NCBI RefSeq assembly: GCF_002632615.1
Contig: NZ_NITZ01000013.1
Span: 1-64,000, forward strand
Source: Xenorhabdus miraniensis
Lineage (GTDB): Bacteria; Pseudomonadota; Gammaproteobacteria; Enterobacterales; Enterobacteriaceae
Reading direction: 5' to 3'
DNA length: 64,000 nucleotides
The translations under genes and the position numbers were made by a program. Of this stretch, positions 1-7,703 are shown one piece after another. How positions within the stretch are numbered: position 1 is the first letter of the stretch; each line of letters opens with the position of its first letter. The notes beneath the pieces were generated by a model that had not been told where the DNA came from, ran no database searches, and saw only the letters and a list, made by a program, of their open reading frames with translations.

Positions 1-122
1 TCACCTAATTCATCGATTTTTCGACGGTGATATTCGGATGCCAGCTTGTCTTTTTTTAAAGCAGAACGAGGCGGTATCATGACGGCGCTACCTTGTAGAG
101 ATGTACTGTGTCTACATTTTAC
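1..122 (-). mobile_element. Transposase remnant (IS4/IS5-like), cut by window edge
   Basis: Read on the minus strand, one frame is open from about position 122 to the window edge and gives a peptide containing SAVMIPPRSALKK followed by HRRKIDELG. An 'aVIPPR' block followed by basic residues is typical of the mid-to-C-terminal part of DDE transposases of the IS5/IS4 type. A stop codon (TGA) lies immediately upstream in that frame, so no start or N-terminal domain is present here. I infer a degraded or truncated insertion sequence; the family assignment is tentative because only about 40 codons are visible and the rest lies outside the window. Confidence 0.45.
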
Positions 123-140
123 TCAATTTTGTGGCTGTGA

Positions 141-965
141 AAAGTTTTTAGAGGTTCCCATAAAGCAGTTCACCTTTATAAACAACAATCCATAGGCATT
201 AATACGCTGATTGATAAAGAGTATTTTGTTATACAACATTCTAAACTACAAGGTGATTATTTAATAAGTAAAGGTGTTCATCGAGAAAAAATAAAACAGG
301 TTAATCCACCTATGTTTTTTTGCGAAAATCACGAGTGCGGATCATTAAATCCTGATATAAGTCATTTTCTAAAAACGAATAAAGATGAAATCTTGTTATT
401 CACTGCGGTTGCCAGGTTAGATTACTTTAAAAATATAGAGTTATTAATTAATGCCTCTATTAACTTATTAGAAAAAGGTATTCCAACAAAAACATTAATC
501 TTAGGTGATGAAGAAAATAATGATGTCAGAAGAGATATATTCTATTCCATGATTCCTCAGGAATATAGGAAAAACTTTTTAATTTCACATAAAACACCCC
601 ACTCGGAACTATTCAGTATTTTTAATGCAATAAAGAAAAAGGCTATTTTTGTCTGTACATCACGTTACGAAACGTTGGGGATTACTCCTTTAGAAGCAGC
701 ACTAAATGGCATCTATACCATTGTTCCTGATTTAAGTTCAGTGGAAGCTTCAACTTATTTCTCATCGAGAGATAAGTTCAAATATGACATAACATCACTA
801 ACGAAAAAAATAATTTCCACATACGATCAAAAATTATTTATATCTGATATACAACAACAAAACCTCAGATCCTTACTGTCAAAAGATATCTTCGAAGAAA
901 GCGTTAACAGAATTTATAAAGAAATTTCAAAAAGTTACATATCGACACTCCCTTCCACTATTTAA
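141..965 (+). pseudogene. 5'-truncated group 1 glycosyltransferase
   Basis: The frame is open from a stop at 138-140 to the stop at 963-965. The first ATG is at 312, but homologous-looking sequence continues upstream of it (VIQHSKLQGDYLISKGV, then KIKQVNPP), which is the usual linker before the C-terminal Rossmann domain of GT-B glycosyltransferases. The C-terminal half carries the nucleotide-sugar binding pattern RYETLGITPLEA (E-x7-E). The acceptor-binding N-terminal domain (about 150 residues) is missing and is replaced by the transposase remnant, so the gene is most likely inactive. Base composition is strikingly AT-rich compared with nagE next door, which suggests horizontal origin, perhaps from a surface polysaccharide locus extending to the left. 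An alternative is that an ORF from 312 is still expressed as a C-terminal fragment. Confidence 0.6.
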
Positions 966-1084
966 ATACTGTTTTTAATAAAACGCATAAATAGTTTCAC
1001 ATTATGAGCACAGCAATGTGCTCATTTTAGTTCTTATCAATATCGTTACAACGATCACAATTACTTACTTATCGGTGGCTTTTT

Positions 1085-1107
1085 CTTATTTTTCAATTAA
1101 AAATAAG
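1085..1107. promoter_or_regulatory. NagC operator-like palindrome upstream of nagE
   Basis: A 23-bp near-perfect palindrome, CTTATTTTTCA followed by ATTAAAAATAAG, lies about 55 bp before the nagE start. NagC/Mlc operators are AT-rich palindromes with TTATTT and AAATAA arms, so the match in form and place is good. Binding is inferred. Confidence 0.5.
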
Positions 1108-1161
1108 TCATGTTAATAATGAAAAGTCTCCAATAATATTTACTACAAATAGGTGAGCACC

Positions 1162-2676
1162 ATGGGTATATTTAGTTACTTACAGCGTTTGGGAAAAGCA
1201 CTCATGCTCCCGATCGCTTCGCTTCCAATCGCCGCGTTACTACTGCGGCTCGGTCAACCAGACGTATTCAATATCGCTTTTATTGCCAGTGCAGGTGGCG
1301 GCATTTTTGAAAACCTGCCCCTATTATTTGCACTGGGGATCTCTGTCGGTCTGGCGAAAGATAACAATGGAGCAGCAGCTCTCGCGGGTGTCGTTGGCTT
1401 TTTTATTCTGACAAAAGCAACCGCTGTTATTGATCCTAAAATCAATATGTCCTTTTTTGCCGGTATTATTTCAGGGATTGTTGCCGGCCACTGTTATAAC
1501 CGTTTTTCTGAAACCCAATTACCCGAGTTTTTAGCGTTTTTCGCGGGTAAACGTTTAGTCCCCATTATAACCGGAATTATTTGCCTCTTCCTTGCATGGG
1601 TTTGCGGTCATATCTGGCCATATGTACAACATGGTATTGATAATTTCAGCCTATTAGTATCAAAAAGTGGGATGGCTGGATGGTTTGCTTATGGCGTTCT
1701 TAATCGCGCCCTGATTCCGTTTGGCCTGCACTATATCCTGCATTCCGTTTTCTGGTTCAGCTTAGGTGACTGTATAAAAATCACTTACGATTTGGCAGAC
1801 TCGATGCATAATATCTGCTTGGCTCCTGATGTAGCACGCTCACTCACTATTGGAGCAGCTATACCCGGAATAGAAGGTTCAAATATCACTCAAATAGCGA
1901 CTGACCTCTCTCGGGGTGATCTCAATCGTTTCTTTGCGGGTGATCCCAATGCGGGAGTCTATATGGCATGGGCCTATCCAATCTTTATGGGTGGATTGCC
2001 TGGTGCTGCCTTAGCCATGTATCTGGCTGCGCCAAAAGCGCGTCGTCCTCAAATTGGTGGGATGTTATTTTCTGTCGCGTTAACATCATTCCTGACCGGT
2101 ATTACTGAACCAATAGAGTTTTCATTCCTGTTCTTAGCACCCGTATTATATGTCTTACATTCAATTCTTGCGGGCGTTAGCATGGTAATTACAAACTCTT
2201 TAGGCGTCTTGCACGGCTTTGGTTTCTCCGCTAGCCTTATTGACCTTGGAGTGAGTTGGGGGTTAGCAACAAAACCATGGGTATTGATCCCTCTCATTAT
2301 CCTATTCTTTGTTATCTACTTCGTTGTCTTTACCTTCATGATACGTGTGTTCAACCTGAAGACGATAGGCAGAGAGGAAGAAGATTCTGATAAAGCAACT
2401 TCTGCATCTCAGGATAAAGAAGCAATCACACATTATATCAGTGCCCTCGGTGGAGCTAATAATATTCGCACCGTTGATGCTTGTATCACTCGTCTCCGTT
2501 TAACGGTAGAAGACAATACCCGGTTAGATGAGACTCAATTGAAGAAATTAGGGGCTAAAGGCGTCTTAAAAATAGGTAAGCAGAGTATCCAAGTCGTCCT
2601 CGGCCCACAAGCTGAAAGCATCGCTGAACAAATCAAAGTTCAGTTGAAACCAAGTTACGCCGATAAAACTGAGTAA
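1162..2676 (+). CDS. nagE: PTS N-acetylglucosamine transporter, IICB only
   Basis: Imports N-acetylglucosamine across the inner membrane and phosphorylates it to GlcNAc-6-P. The 504-residue protein has a polytopic IIC domain (about residues 1-395, starting MGIFSYLQRLGKALMLPIA) followed by a charged linker and a IIB domain with the phosphorylated cysteine at residue 441 (TVDACITRLRL). E. coli NagE is about 648 residues because it also carries a C-terminal IIA domain; here the protein stops after IIB, so phosphate must come from a separate IIA such as Crr. I chose ATG 1162, which has AGGTGA six bases upstream, over the in-frame GTG at 1153. It precedes nagBAC on the same strand, unlike the divergent arrangement in E. 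coli. Confidence 0.95.
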   Translation: MGIFSYLQRLGKALMLPIASLPIAALLLRLGQPDVFNIAFIASAGGGIFENLPLLFALGISVGLAKDNNGAAALAGVVGFFILTKATAVIDPKINMSFFAGIISGIVAGHCYNRFSETQLPEFLAFFAGKRLVPIITGIICLFLAWVCGHIWPYVQHGIDNFSLLVSKSGMAGWFAYGVLNRALIPFGLHYILHSVFWFSLGDCIKITYDLADSMHNICLAPDVARSLTIGAAIPGIEGSNITQIATDLSRGDLNRFFAGDPNAGVYMAWAYPIFMGGLPGAALAMYLAAPKARRPQIGGMLFSVALTSFLTGITEPIEFSFLFLAPVLYVLHSILAGVSMVITNSLGVLHGFGFSASLIDLGVSWGLATKPWVLIPLIILFFVIYFVVFTFMIRVFNLKTIGREEEDSDKATSASQDKEAITHYISALGGANNIRTVDACITRLRLTVEDNTRLDETQLKKLGAKGVLKIGKQSIQVVLGPQAESIAEQIKVQLKPSYADKTE

Positions 2677-2693
2677 GTTCTCTCTATAAAGAT

Positions 2694-2721
2694 AAAAAGG
2701 AACGTGACTACGTTCCTTTTT
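2694..2721 (+). terminator. Rho-independent terminator of nagE
   Basis: Perfect 12-bp inverted repeat AAAAAGGAACGT / ACGTTCCTTTTT with a GACT loop, ending in a T tract. It lies 18 bases after the nagE stop. Confidence 0.9.
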
Positions 2722-2743
2722 ATCATAGCGGACATATACCATC

Positions 2744-2765
2744 TATTTGTTTTAAAACATAAATA
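2744..2765. promoter_or_regulatory. NagC operator-like palindrome between nagE and nagB
   Basis: The 22-bp sequence TATTTGTTTTA / AAACATAAATA is nearly palindromic and AT-rich, like NagC operators. With the 1085-1107 element it could form a looping pair around nagE, as NagC does in E. coli between nagE and nagB. Inference only. Confidence 0.35.
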
Positions 2766-3045
2766 ATCACATAAACTTATTTAAAATAATAAAAAAACAC
2801 ACTTTAAAAACCCATCACAAAGTCATTAAATGTGCTAAAAAAGCTAAAAAACTAGCCATAAAGATGATCTTATTTTAAAATTGAAAATATCTTTCTGTTT
2901 TTAAATGGAACAAAGCCCATACAGAACAGGTATGATGTGCAATTTTACCCTACCGCTATCACGCATCACATTGATATCGCTGATATCACATAGACGTGCA
3001 TAGACTTATATAATTAAATTAACGAATGATTTTTAAGAGGTACTC

Positions 3046-3852
3046 ATGAGGCTGATCCCCCTAACAACAGCAAGTGACGTTGGTCGATGGTCTGCTCACT
3101 ATATTGTTAGTAAAATCAATGAATTTAATCCAACCACTGAACGTCCTTTCGTACTTGGGCTTCCTACAGGCAGCACACCACTAACGACCTACAATGAACT
3201 GATATCCCTGTATCAAGCCGGAAAGGTGAGCTTTAAGCACGTTGTGACATTTAATATGGATGAGTATATCGGTCTGCCTGAAAATCATCCTCAAAGCTAC
3301 CACGCTTTTATGCACCAAAACTTCTTCAATCACATTGATATTCCAACTGAAAATATCAATTTGTTAAACGGGAATGCACCGGATATTGATGCTGAATGCC
3401 AGCGTTACGAAAATAAGATCAAATCTTATGGAAAAATCCATTTATTCATGGGAGGAGTCGGTAATGATGGGCACATCGCTTTTAATGAACCTGCATCTTC
3501 TCTTTCTTCACGCACACGTATCAAAACACTGACTATTGAAACCCGGATAGCCAATTCTCGTTTTTTCAACAATGATGTGGAGCAGGTCCCCCAATATGCC
3601 TTAACCGTTGGTGTTGGCACGTTAATGGATGCCGAGGAAATCATGATCCTGGCAACCGGAATGAATAAAGCACAAGCTCTGCAAGCTGCCATAGAGGGGA
3701 ATATCAATCACATGTGGACAGTCAGTTGCCTCCAGATACATCCAAAATCTCTCATCGTTTGTGATGAACCTGCCACGATGGAACTGAAAGTGAAAACAGT
3801 GAAGTATTTTCGCCAACTGGAAACCGACATTATCAATGAATTTGCCAGCTGA
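3046..3852 (+). CDS. nagB: Glucosamine-6-phosphate deaminase
   Basis: Converts glucosamine-6-phosphate to fructose-6-phosphate and ammonia, the last step of GlcNAc catabolism. At 268 residues it matches the family (266 in E. coli), and the catalytic residues fall at the same numbers: Asp72 (NMDEY) and Asp141, His143, Glu148 in [11 protein letters not shown]. The start ATG is preceded by AGAGG. It is followed 30 bp later by nagA and then nagC, so nagBAC reads as an operon. The downstream nagD of E. coli is not present. Confidence 0.97.
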   Translation: MRLIPLTTASDVGRWSAHYIVSKINEFNPTTERPFVLGLPTGSTPLTTYNELISLYQAGKVSFKHVVTFNMDEYIGLPENHPQSYHAFMHQNFFNHIDIPTENINLLNGNAPDIDAECQRYENKIKSYGKIHLFMGGVGNDGHIAFNEPASSLSSRTRIKTLTIETRIANSRFFNNDVEQVPQYALTVGVGTLMDAEEIMILATGMNKAQALQAAIEGNINHMWTVSCLQIHPKSLIVCDEPATMELKVKTVKYFRQLETDIINEFAS

Positions 3853-3882
3853 ACTTATTTAGTCAAAGTGTAGGAAACCAAT

Positions 3883-5040
3883 ATGTACGCATTAACCAAC
3901 GGCATTATTTATACCGGATATGACAGGCTTGATAACCACGCGGTTATCGTTGCGAATGGTTTGATTAAACAGGTTTGTCCAGTAAATGAATTGCCAGAAG
4001 AGATTGAAAAACACGACTTACACGGCGCGAATCTCACCCCCGGATTTATTGACCTACAAGTCAATGGTTGTGGTGGCGTTCAATTTAATGATCAATTGGA
4101 TAATATTTCAGAAGATACTCTGCATACCATGCAGAAAACCAATCAGCGCTACGGTTGTACCAGTTTCCTCCCTACCCTCATCACCAGCCCCGATGAGTTG
4201 ATGATAAAAGCCATCGAAGTGATGCACTCCTATCTGAAAAAAAATCCCAATCAGGCACTGGGGCTACATCTGGAAGGGCCTTATCTGAACCCAGTCAAAA
4301 AAGGGACTCATAATAGCGCCTATATCCGTAAACCAACTCCGGAAATGGTCAATTACCTATGCCATAACGCGGATGTTATCACTAAGATTACCCTCGCCCC
4401 CGAAATGGTCGAGAGCAAATATATTCGGCAATTAGCCGAAGCAGGTATTGTTGTTTCTGCCGGTCATTCCAATGCGACTTATGAAGAAGCTCGTCATGGT
4501 TTCCAAAATGGTATTACCTTCTCTACTCACTTATATAATGCTATGCCCGCCATTTCTGGTCGCCAGCCGGGGTTAATCAGTGCTATTTATGATTCCTCAG
4601 AAGTCTATGCCGGCATTATCTGTGATGGGAGGCATGTATCATGGCCCAATATCCGCAATTCCAAGCGATTGAAAAATGAAAAACTCATTTTGGTAACAGA
4701 TGCCATCGTTCCTGCCGGGTTAACTACCGAAGATATGAAGCAATTTACCTTTGCCAATAAAACAATATATTATCGAAATGGCTTGTGTGTTGATGAAAAT
4801 GGGACACTAAGCGGCTCATCAGTCACAATGATTGATAGTGTCAAAAATAGTATTGAACATGTTGGTATTGCTTTGGATGAAACGTTGCGGATGGTAACGC
4901 TTTACCCAGCCCGAGCAATCGGTGTTGATAAATACCTCGGCACGATTGAACCCGGCAAGGTAGCGAACCTGACTGCATTTACTCACGATTTCAAAATTTG
5001 CAAAACCATTGTTAACGGAAATGAAATCAAACTATCGTGA
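3883..5040 (+). CDS. nagA: N-acetylglucosamine-6-phosphate deacetylase
   Basis: Removes the acetyl group from GlcNAc-6-P, giving the substrate of NagB and keeping the level of the NagC inducer low. The 385-residue amidohydrolase shows Glu131 in HLEGPY, His195 in AGHSNATY, His216 in STHLYNAM and Asp273 in VTDAI, the known metal and catalytic residues of the E. coli enzyme at the same positions. It has an upstream AGGAAACC ribosome-binding site and is followed closely by nagC. Confidence 0.97.
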   Translation: MYALTNGIIYTGYDRLDNHAVIVANGLIKQVCPVNELPEEIEKHDLHGANLTPGFIDLQVNGCGGVQFNDQLDNISEDTLHTMQKTNQRYGCTSFLPTLITSPDELMIKAIEVMHSYLKKNPNQALGLHLEGPYLNPVKKGTHNSAYIRKPTPEMVNYLCHNADVITKITLAPEMVESKYIRQLAEAGIVVSAGHSNATYEEARHGFQNGITFSTHLYNAMPAISGRQPGLISAIYDSSEVYAGIICDGRHVSWPNIRNSKRLKNEKLILVTDAIVPAGLTTEDMKQFTFANKTIYYRNGLCVDENGTLSGSSVTMIDSVKNSIEHVGIALDETLRMVTLYPARAIGVDKYLGTIEPGKVANLTAFTHDFKICKTIVNGNEIKLS

Positions 5041-5052
5041 GTATCAAGATTG

Positions 5053-6276
5053 ATGAGTAATGAAAACGCACAAAAGCAAATCGGTAATATTGATCTAGTC
5101 AAGCAGCTAAATGGAGCTGTGGTCTATCGGCTAATTGATCAGCATGGGCCAATATCACGCATTCAAATTGCAGAAGAAAGCCAACTTGCCCCCGCCAGCG
5201 TAACAAAAATTACTCGTCAGCTATTGGAACGCGGCTTGATAAAAGAAGTCGAACACCAAGCCTCTACAGGAGGAAGGCGTGCAATTTCCATTATCACCGA
5301 AAGCCGCCATTTCCATACGATTGGAATTCGACTTGGGCGCCATGATGCAACTTTGGCGCTGTTTGACATGAGTGGCAAGACGCTAGCAGAAGAGTGCTAT
5401 CCTGTACCGGAGAATACTCAGCAGGACGTTGAGAAGCGGATTATTTCCGCCATTGAGAATTTCATCGACAAAAATCAGCGTCGGCTGCGTGAATTAATCG
5501 CAATCTCGGTGATTCTTCCAGGCTTGGTTGACCCGGATGAAGGTGTTATCCGTTATATGCCACATATTAAGGTAGATAACTGGCCTCTGGTGAAAAATCT
5601 AAAAGATCATTTCAATACTTTCTGTTTTATTGGGCATGATATTCGCAGCCTTGCATTAGCTGAAAATTACTTTGGGGCAACTCGTGACTGTGAGGATTCC
5701 ATTCTCGTACGCATCCATCGTGGGACGGGTGCTGGTGTCATCGTTAACAACAATATCCTGCTCAATAAACGTGGCAATATGGGCGAGATAGGGCATATTC
5801 AAATCGAGCCGTTGGGTGAACGCTGTCATTGCGGTAATTTTGGCTGTCTGGAAACTATCGCTTCCAACTCAGCAATAGAAGCCAGAGTACAGCATCAGTT
5901 GCGTCAAGGCTTCTCAAGCCAGCTCGCCCTGAATAACTGCAACATTCACGCCATTTGCCTCGCGGCCAATGCAGGTGACCCGTTGGCTACAGAAGTCATC
6001 AGGCAAGTAGGACACTATCTTGGCAAAGCGATTTCTATCGCGATTAACTTATTTAATCCTCAGAAAGTCGTTATTGCAGGAGAAATAACCGAAGCAGAGC
6101 AGGTTTTACTGCCAGCTATACAGAGTTGTATCAATACACAAGTATTACAAGCATTTCGTGAAGATCTTCCTGTTGTCGTTTCCGAGCTAAACCACTGCTC
6201 TGCTATTGGCGCATTTGCGCTAACAAAACGCGCTATGCTTAATGGTATACTGTTACAACATCTTCTTGGGGGATAA
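5053..6276 (+). CDS. nagC: GlcNAc-responsive transcriptional regulator NagC
   Basis: ROK-family repressor/activator of nag genes that binds GlcNAc-6-P. The N-terminus has the winged helix-turn-helix (GPISRIQIAEESQLAPASVT, about residues 31-50), followed by the actin-like ROK domain with the zinc motif CHCGNFGCLE. At 407 residues it is full length (406 in E. coli). ATG 5053 follows an in-frame TTG at 5050; both are 10-13 bases after the nagA stop, so translation is probably coupled. It regulates its own operon through the palindromes noted upstream. In E. coli nagD and asnB follow; here a tRNA operon follows directly. Confidence 0.96.
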   Translation: MSNENAQKQIGNIDLVKQLNGAVVYRLIDQHGPISRIQIAEESQLAPASVTKITRQLLERGLIKEVEHQASTGGRRAISIITESRHFHTIGIRLGRHDATLALFDMSGKTLAEECYPVPENTQQDVEKRIISAIENFIDKNQRRLRELIAISVILPGLVDPDEGVIRYMPHIKVDNWPLVKNLKDHFNTFCFIGHDIRSLALAENYFGATRDCEDSILVRIHRGTGAGVIVNNNILLNKRGNMGEIGHIQIEPLGERCHCGNFGCLETIASNSAIEARVQHQLRQGFSSQLALNNCNIHAICLAANAGDPLATEVIRQVGHYLGKAISIAINLFNPQKVVIAGEITEAEQVLLPAIQSCINTQVLQAFREDLPVVVSELNHCSAIGAFALTKRAMLNGILLQHLLGG

Positions 6277-6362
6277 CATCAGCCATCTTGTCGGTAAAGT
6301 CAGCAAAATGATTATAAGACAAACAAATGAACGCCTTTGTGCATATTTCTTTAAAAAAGCAG

Positions 6363-6391
6363 TTGACGCATCTCTCTGATATACGCATAAT
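6363..6391 (+). promoter_or_regulatory. Promoter of the tRNA operon
   Basis: TTGACG (6363-6368), exactly 17 bp, then CATAAT (6386-6391), followed by a GC-rich stretch TCGCCCCGC. The GC-rich discriminator is the hallmark of stringently controlled stable-RNA promoters (repressed by ppGpp/DksA). The first tRNA begins 37 bp downstream. Confidence 0.8.
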
Positions 6392-6427
6392 TCGCCCCGC
6401 ACCGCCGATGAAGGCAAAGCGAAAGAT

Positions 6428-6504
6428 GGCTACGTAGCTCAGCTGGTTAGAGCACAGCACTCATAATGCTGGGGTCACAGGTTCGATTCCCGTCGTAGCC
6501 ACCA
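6428..6504 (+). tRNA. metT: tRNA-Met (CAT), elongator
   Basis: 77 nt including encoded CCA. Acceptor stem GGCTACG/CGTAGCC, anticodon loop CTCATAA, T-loop GTTCGATTC. The acceptor stem is fully paired and the sequence closely resembles E. coli elongator tRNA-Met, so it is not an initiator. First gene of the cluster, the position of metT in E. coli. Confidence 0.97.
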
Positions 6505-6509
6505 TCTTT

Positions 6510-6594
6510 GCGGGAGTGGCGAAATTGGTAGACGCACCAGATTTAGGTTCTGGCGCCGCAAGGTGTGCGAGTTCAAGTCTCGCCTCCCGCACCA
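6510..6594 (+). tRNA. leuW: tRNA-Leu (TAG)
   Basis: 85 nt including CCA, with the long variable arm expected of tRNA-Leu (GGCGCCGCAAGGTGTGC). Acceptor stem GCGGGAG/CTCCCGC; anticodon stem CCAGA/TCTGG with TAG. Five bases after the Met gene, equivalent to leuW. Confidence 0.97.
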
Positions 6595-6661
6595 TTTTCT
6601 TTATCGGTTTGTACTTAAAATTTTTTATTGACGATTTTAAGTTTTAGTGTGTTGTTTCAGG

Positions 6662-6736
6662 TGGGGTATCGCCAAGCGGTAAGGCACCAGGTTTTGATCC
6701 TGGCATACCCTGGTTCGAATCCAGGTACCCCAGCCA
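6662..6736 (+). tRNA. glnU: tRNA-Gln (TTG)
   Basis: 75 nt including CCA. Acceptor stem TGGGGTA/TACCCCA, anticodon stem CCAGG/CCTGG with TTG. Corresponds to the first glutamine gene of the E. coli operon. It differs from the next copy by one base in the variable loop (CATACCC versus CATTCCC). Confidence 0.97.
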
Positions 6737-6824
6737 TACAACTGAAACAGCAGATGGCTAAAACGATATGGCGTTAAATTAAAAAAGCTTGAGAACAATA
6801 AAGGTCGCAGTGGTAACACTCAGA

Positions 6825-6899
6825 TGGGGTATCGCCAAGCGGTAAGGCACCAGGTTTTGATCCTGGCATTCCCTGGTTCGAATCCAGGTACCCCAGCCA
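6825..6899 (+). tRNA. glnW: tRNA-Gln (TTG)
   Basis: 75 nt including CCA, almost identical to the preceding tRNA-Gln, with anticodon TTG. The 88-bp spacer before it has no feature that I recognise. Confidence 0.97.
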
Positions 6900-6940
6900 C
6901 ATTACTGAACGTTATCACAAATCTTACGATTATCGTAAAT

Positions 6941-7017
6941 GGCTACGTAGCTCAGCTGGTTAGAGCACAGCACTCATAATGCTGGGGTCACAGGTTCGAT
7001 TCCCGTCGTAGCCACCA
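6941..7017 (+). tRNA. metU: tRNA-Met (CAT), elongator
   Basis: 77 nt, identical to the Met gene at 6428-6504. It opens the first of two tandem 211-bp Met-Gln units (6900-7110 and 7111-7321). Confidence 0.97.
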
Positions 7018-7035
7018 TTCGTTTTCAAATCCAAT

Positions 7036-7110
7036 TGGGGTATCGCCAAGCGGTAAGGCACCGGATTCTGATTCCGGCATTCCCAGGTTCGAATCCTGGT
7101 ACCCCAGCCA
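7036..7110 (+). tRNA. glnV: tRNA-Gln (CTG)
   Basis: 75 nt including CCA; anticodon stem CCGGA/TCCGG with CTG. This is the only CAG-reading glutamine tRNA in the cluster; its anticodon and T stems differ from those of the TTG genes. Confidence 0.97.
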
Positions 7111-7151
7111 TGTTGCTGAAAATTACCATAAATTTTACGATTATTGTAAAT

Positions 7152-7228
7152 GGCTACGTAGCTCAGCTGGTTAGAGCACAGCACTCATAATGCTGGGGTC
7201 ACAGGTTCGATTCCCGTCGTAGCCACCA
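7152..7228 (+). tRNA. tRNA-Met (CAT), extra copy
   Basis: 77 nt, identical to the two Met genes upstream. E. coli has only two Met genes in this operon, so this third copy belongs to the duplicated Met-Gln unit 7111-7321. Confidence 0.97.
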
Positions 7229-7246
7229 TTCATTTTCAAATCCAAT

Positions 7247-7321
7247 TGGGGTATCGCCAAGCGGTAAGGCACCAGGTTTTGATCCTGGCATTCCCTGGTT
7301 CGAATCCAGGTACCCCAGCCA
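7247..7321 (+). tRNA. tRNA-Gln (TTG), last gene of cluster
   Basis: 75 nt including CCA. Its flanks match those of the CTG gene in the previous unit (spacer TTCATTTTCAAATCCAAT versus TTCGTTTTCAAATCCAAT), but its body and TTG anticodon match the first two Gln genes. This suggests duplication followed by gene conversion. Confidence 0.97.
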
Positions 7322-7703
7322 TATCTGTCAATATGTTTGTGAAATAACCCTCTCCACCTCATTCCTCCGATAAAAGATGTAGCCCAATAACAATAAGATC
7401 TTTTGATATCACAAAAAACGCTAAATGAGTGGCTCTTAGAAATCAGGCAATAATTTAGCCGAGGATATTTTTCATAGGCGGGCTTGTATGTTTGCTTAAT
7501 AAATACACTGAAGAGATAATATGCAAAAATCACAATTTTTGTATATACAAGAAGTAAGAACAGAATACAAAACAGTGTGTAAAAGCAGCATGTAACAGAA
7601 ACCATCCGTGGCTTCTAACTGGAAGAGACAATAGCCATTGCTATGGATTGTAAAAATAAACGGGTTTGTAAAACTAAACAGGTTTGATAAAAATCAACAC
7701 CAC
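7322..7703. other. Gap between tRNA operon and ubiF
   Basis: 382 bp without a gene I can support. The tRNA operon (+) and ubiF (-) converge here. I see no strong stem-plus-T-tract terminator for either; the sequence is AT-rich with no repeats or recognisable RNA. Confidence 0.5.

Larger units (their letters stand above)
2677..3045. other. nagE-nagB intergenic control region
   Basis: This 369-bp gap has no gene. It holds the nagE terminator (2694-2721), two AT-rich palindromes resembling NagC operators (2744-2765 and about 2870-2890) and then the nagB promoter region. Half-matches to a CRP site (for example TATCACA near 2985-2990) are present, but I see no complete TGTGA-N6-TCACA. Confidence 0.6.

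Noticed and set aside
1153..1161. GTG start for nagE
   Set aside because: The AGGTGA ribosome-binding site overlaps this GTG and is correctly spaced for ATG 1162.
6239..7605. Several minus-strand ORFs of 60-144 codons across the tRNA cluster
   Set aside because: They read antisense through tRNA genes and repeat the same peptide blocks (for example YGWGTWIRTR) because the tRNAs are repeated; they are not proteins.
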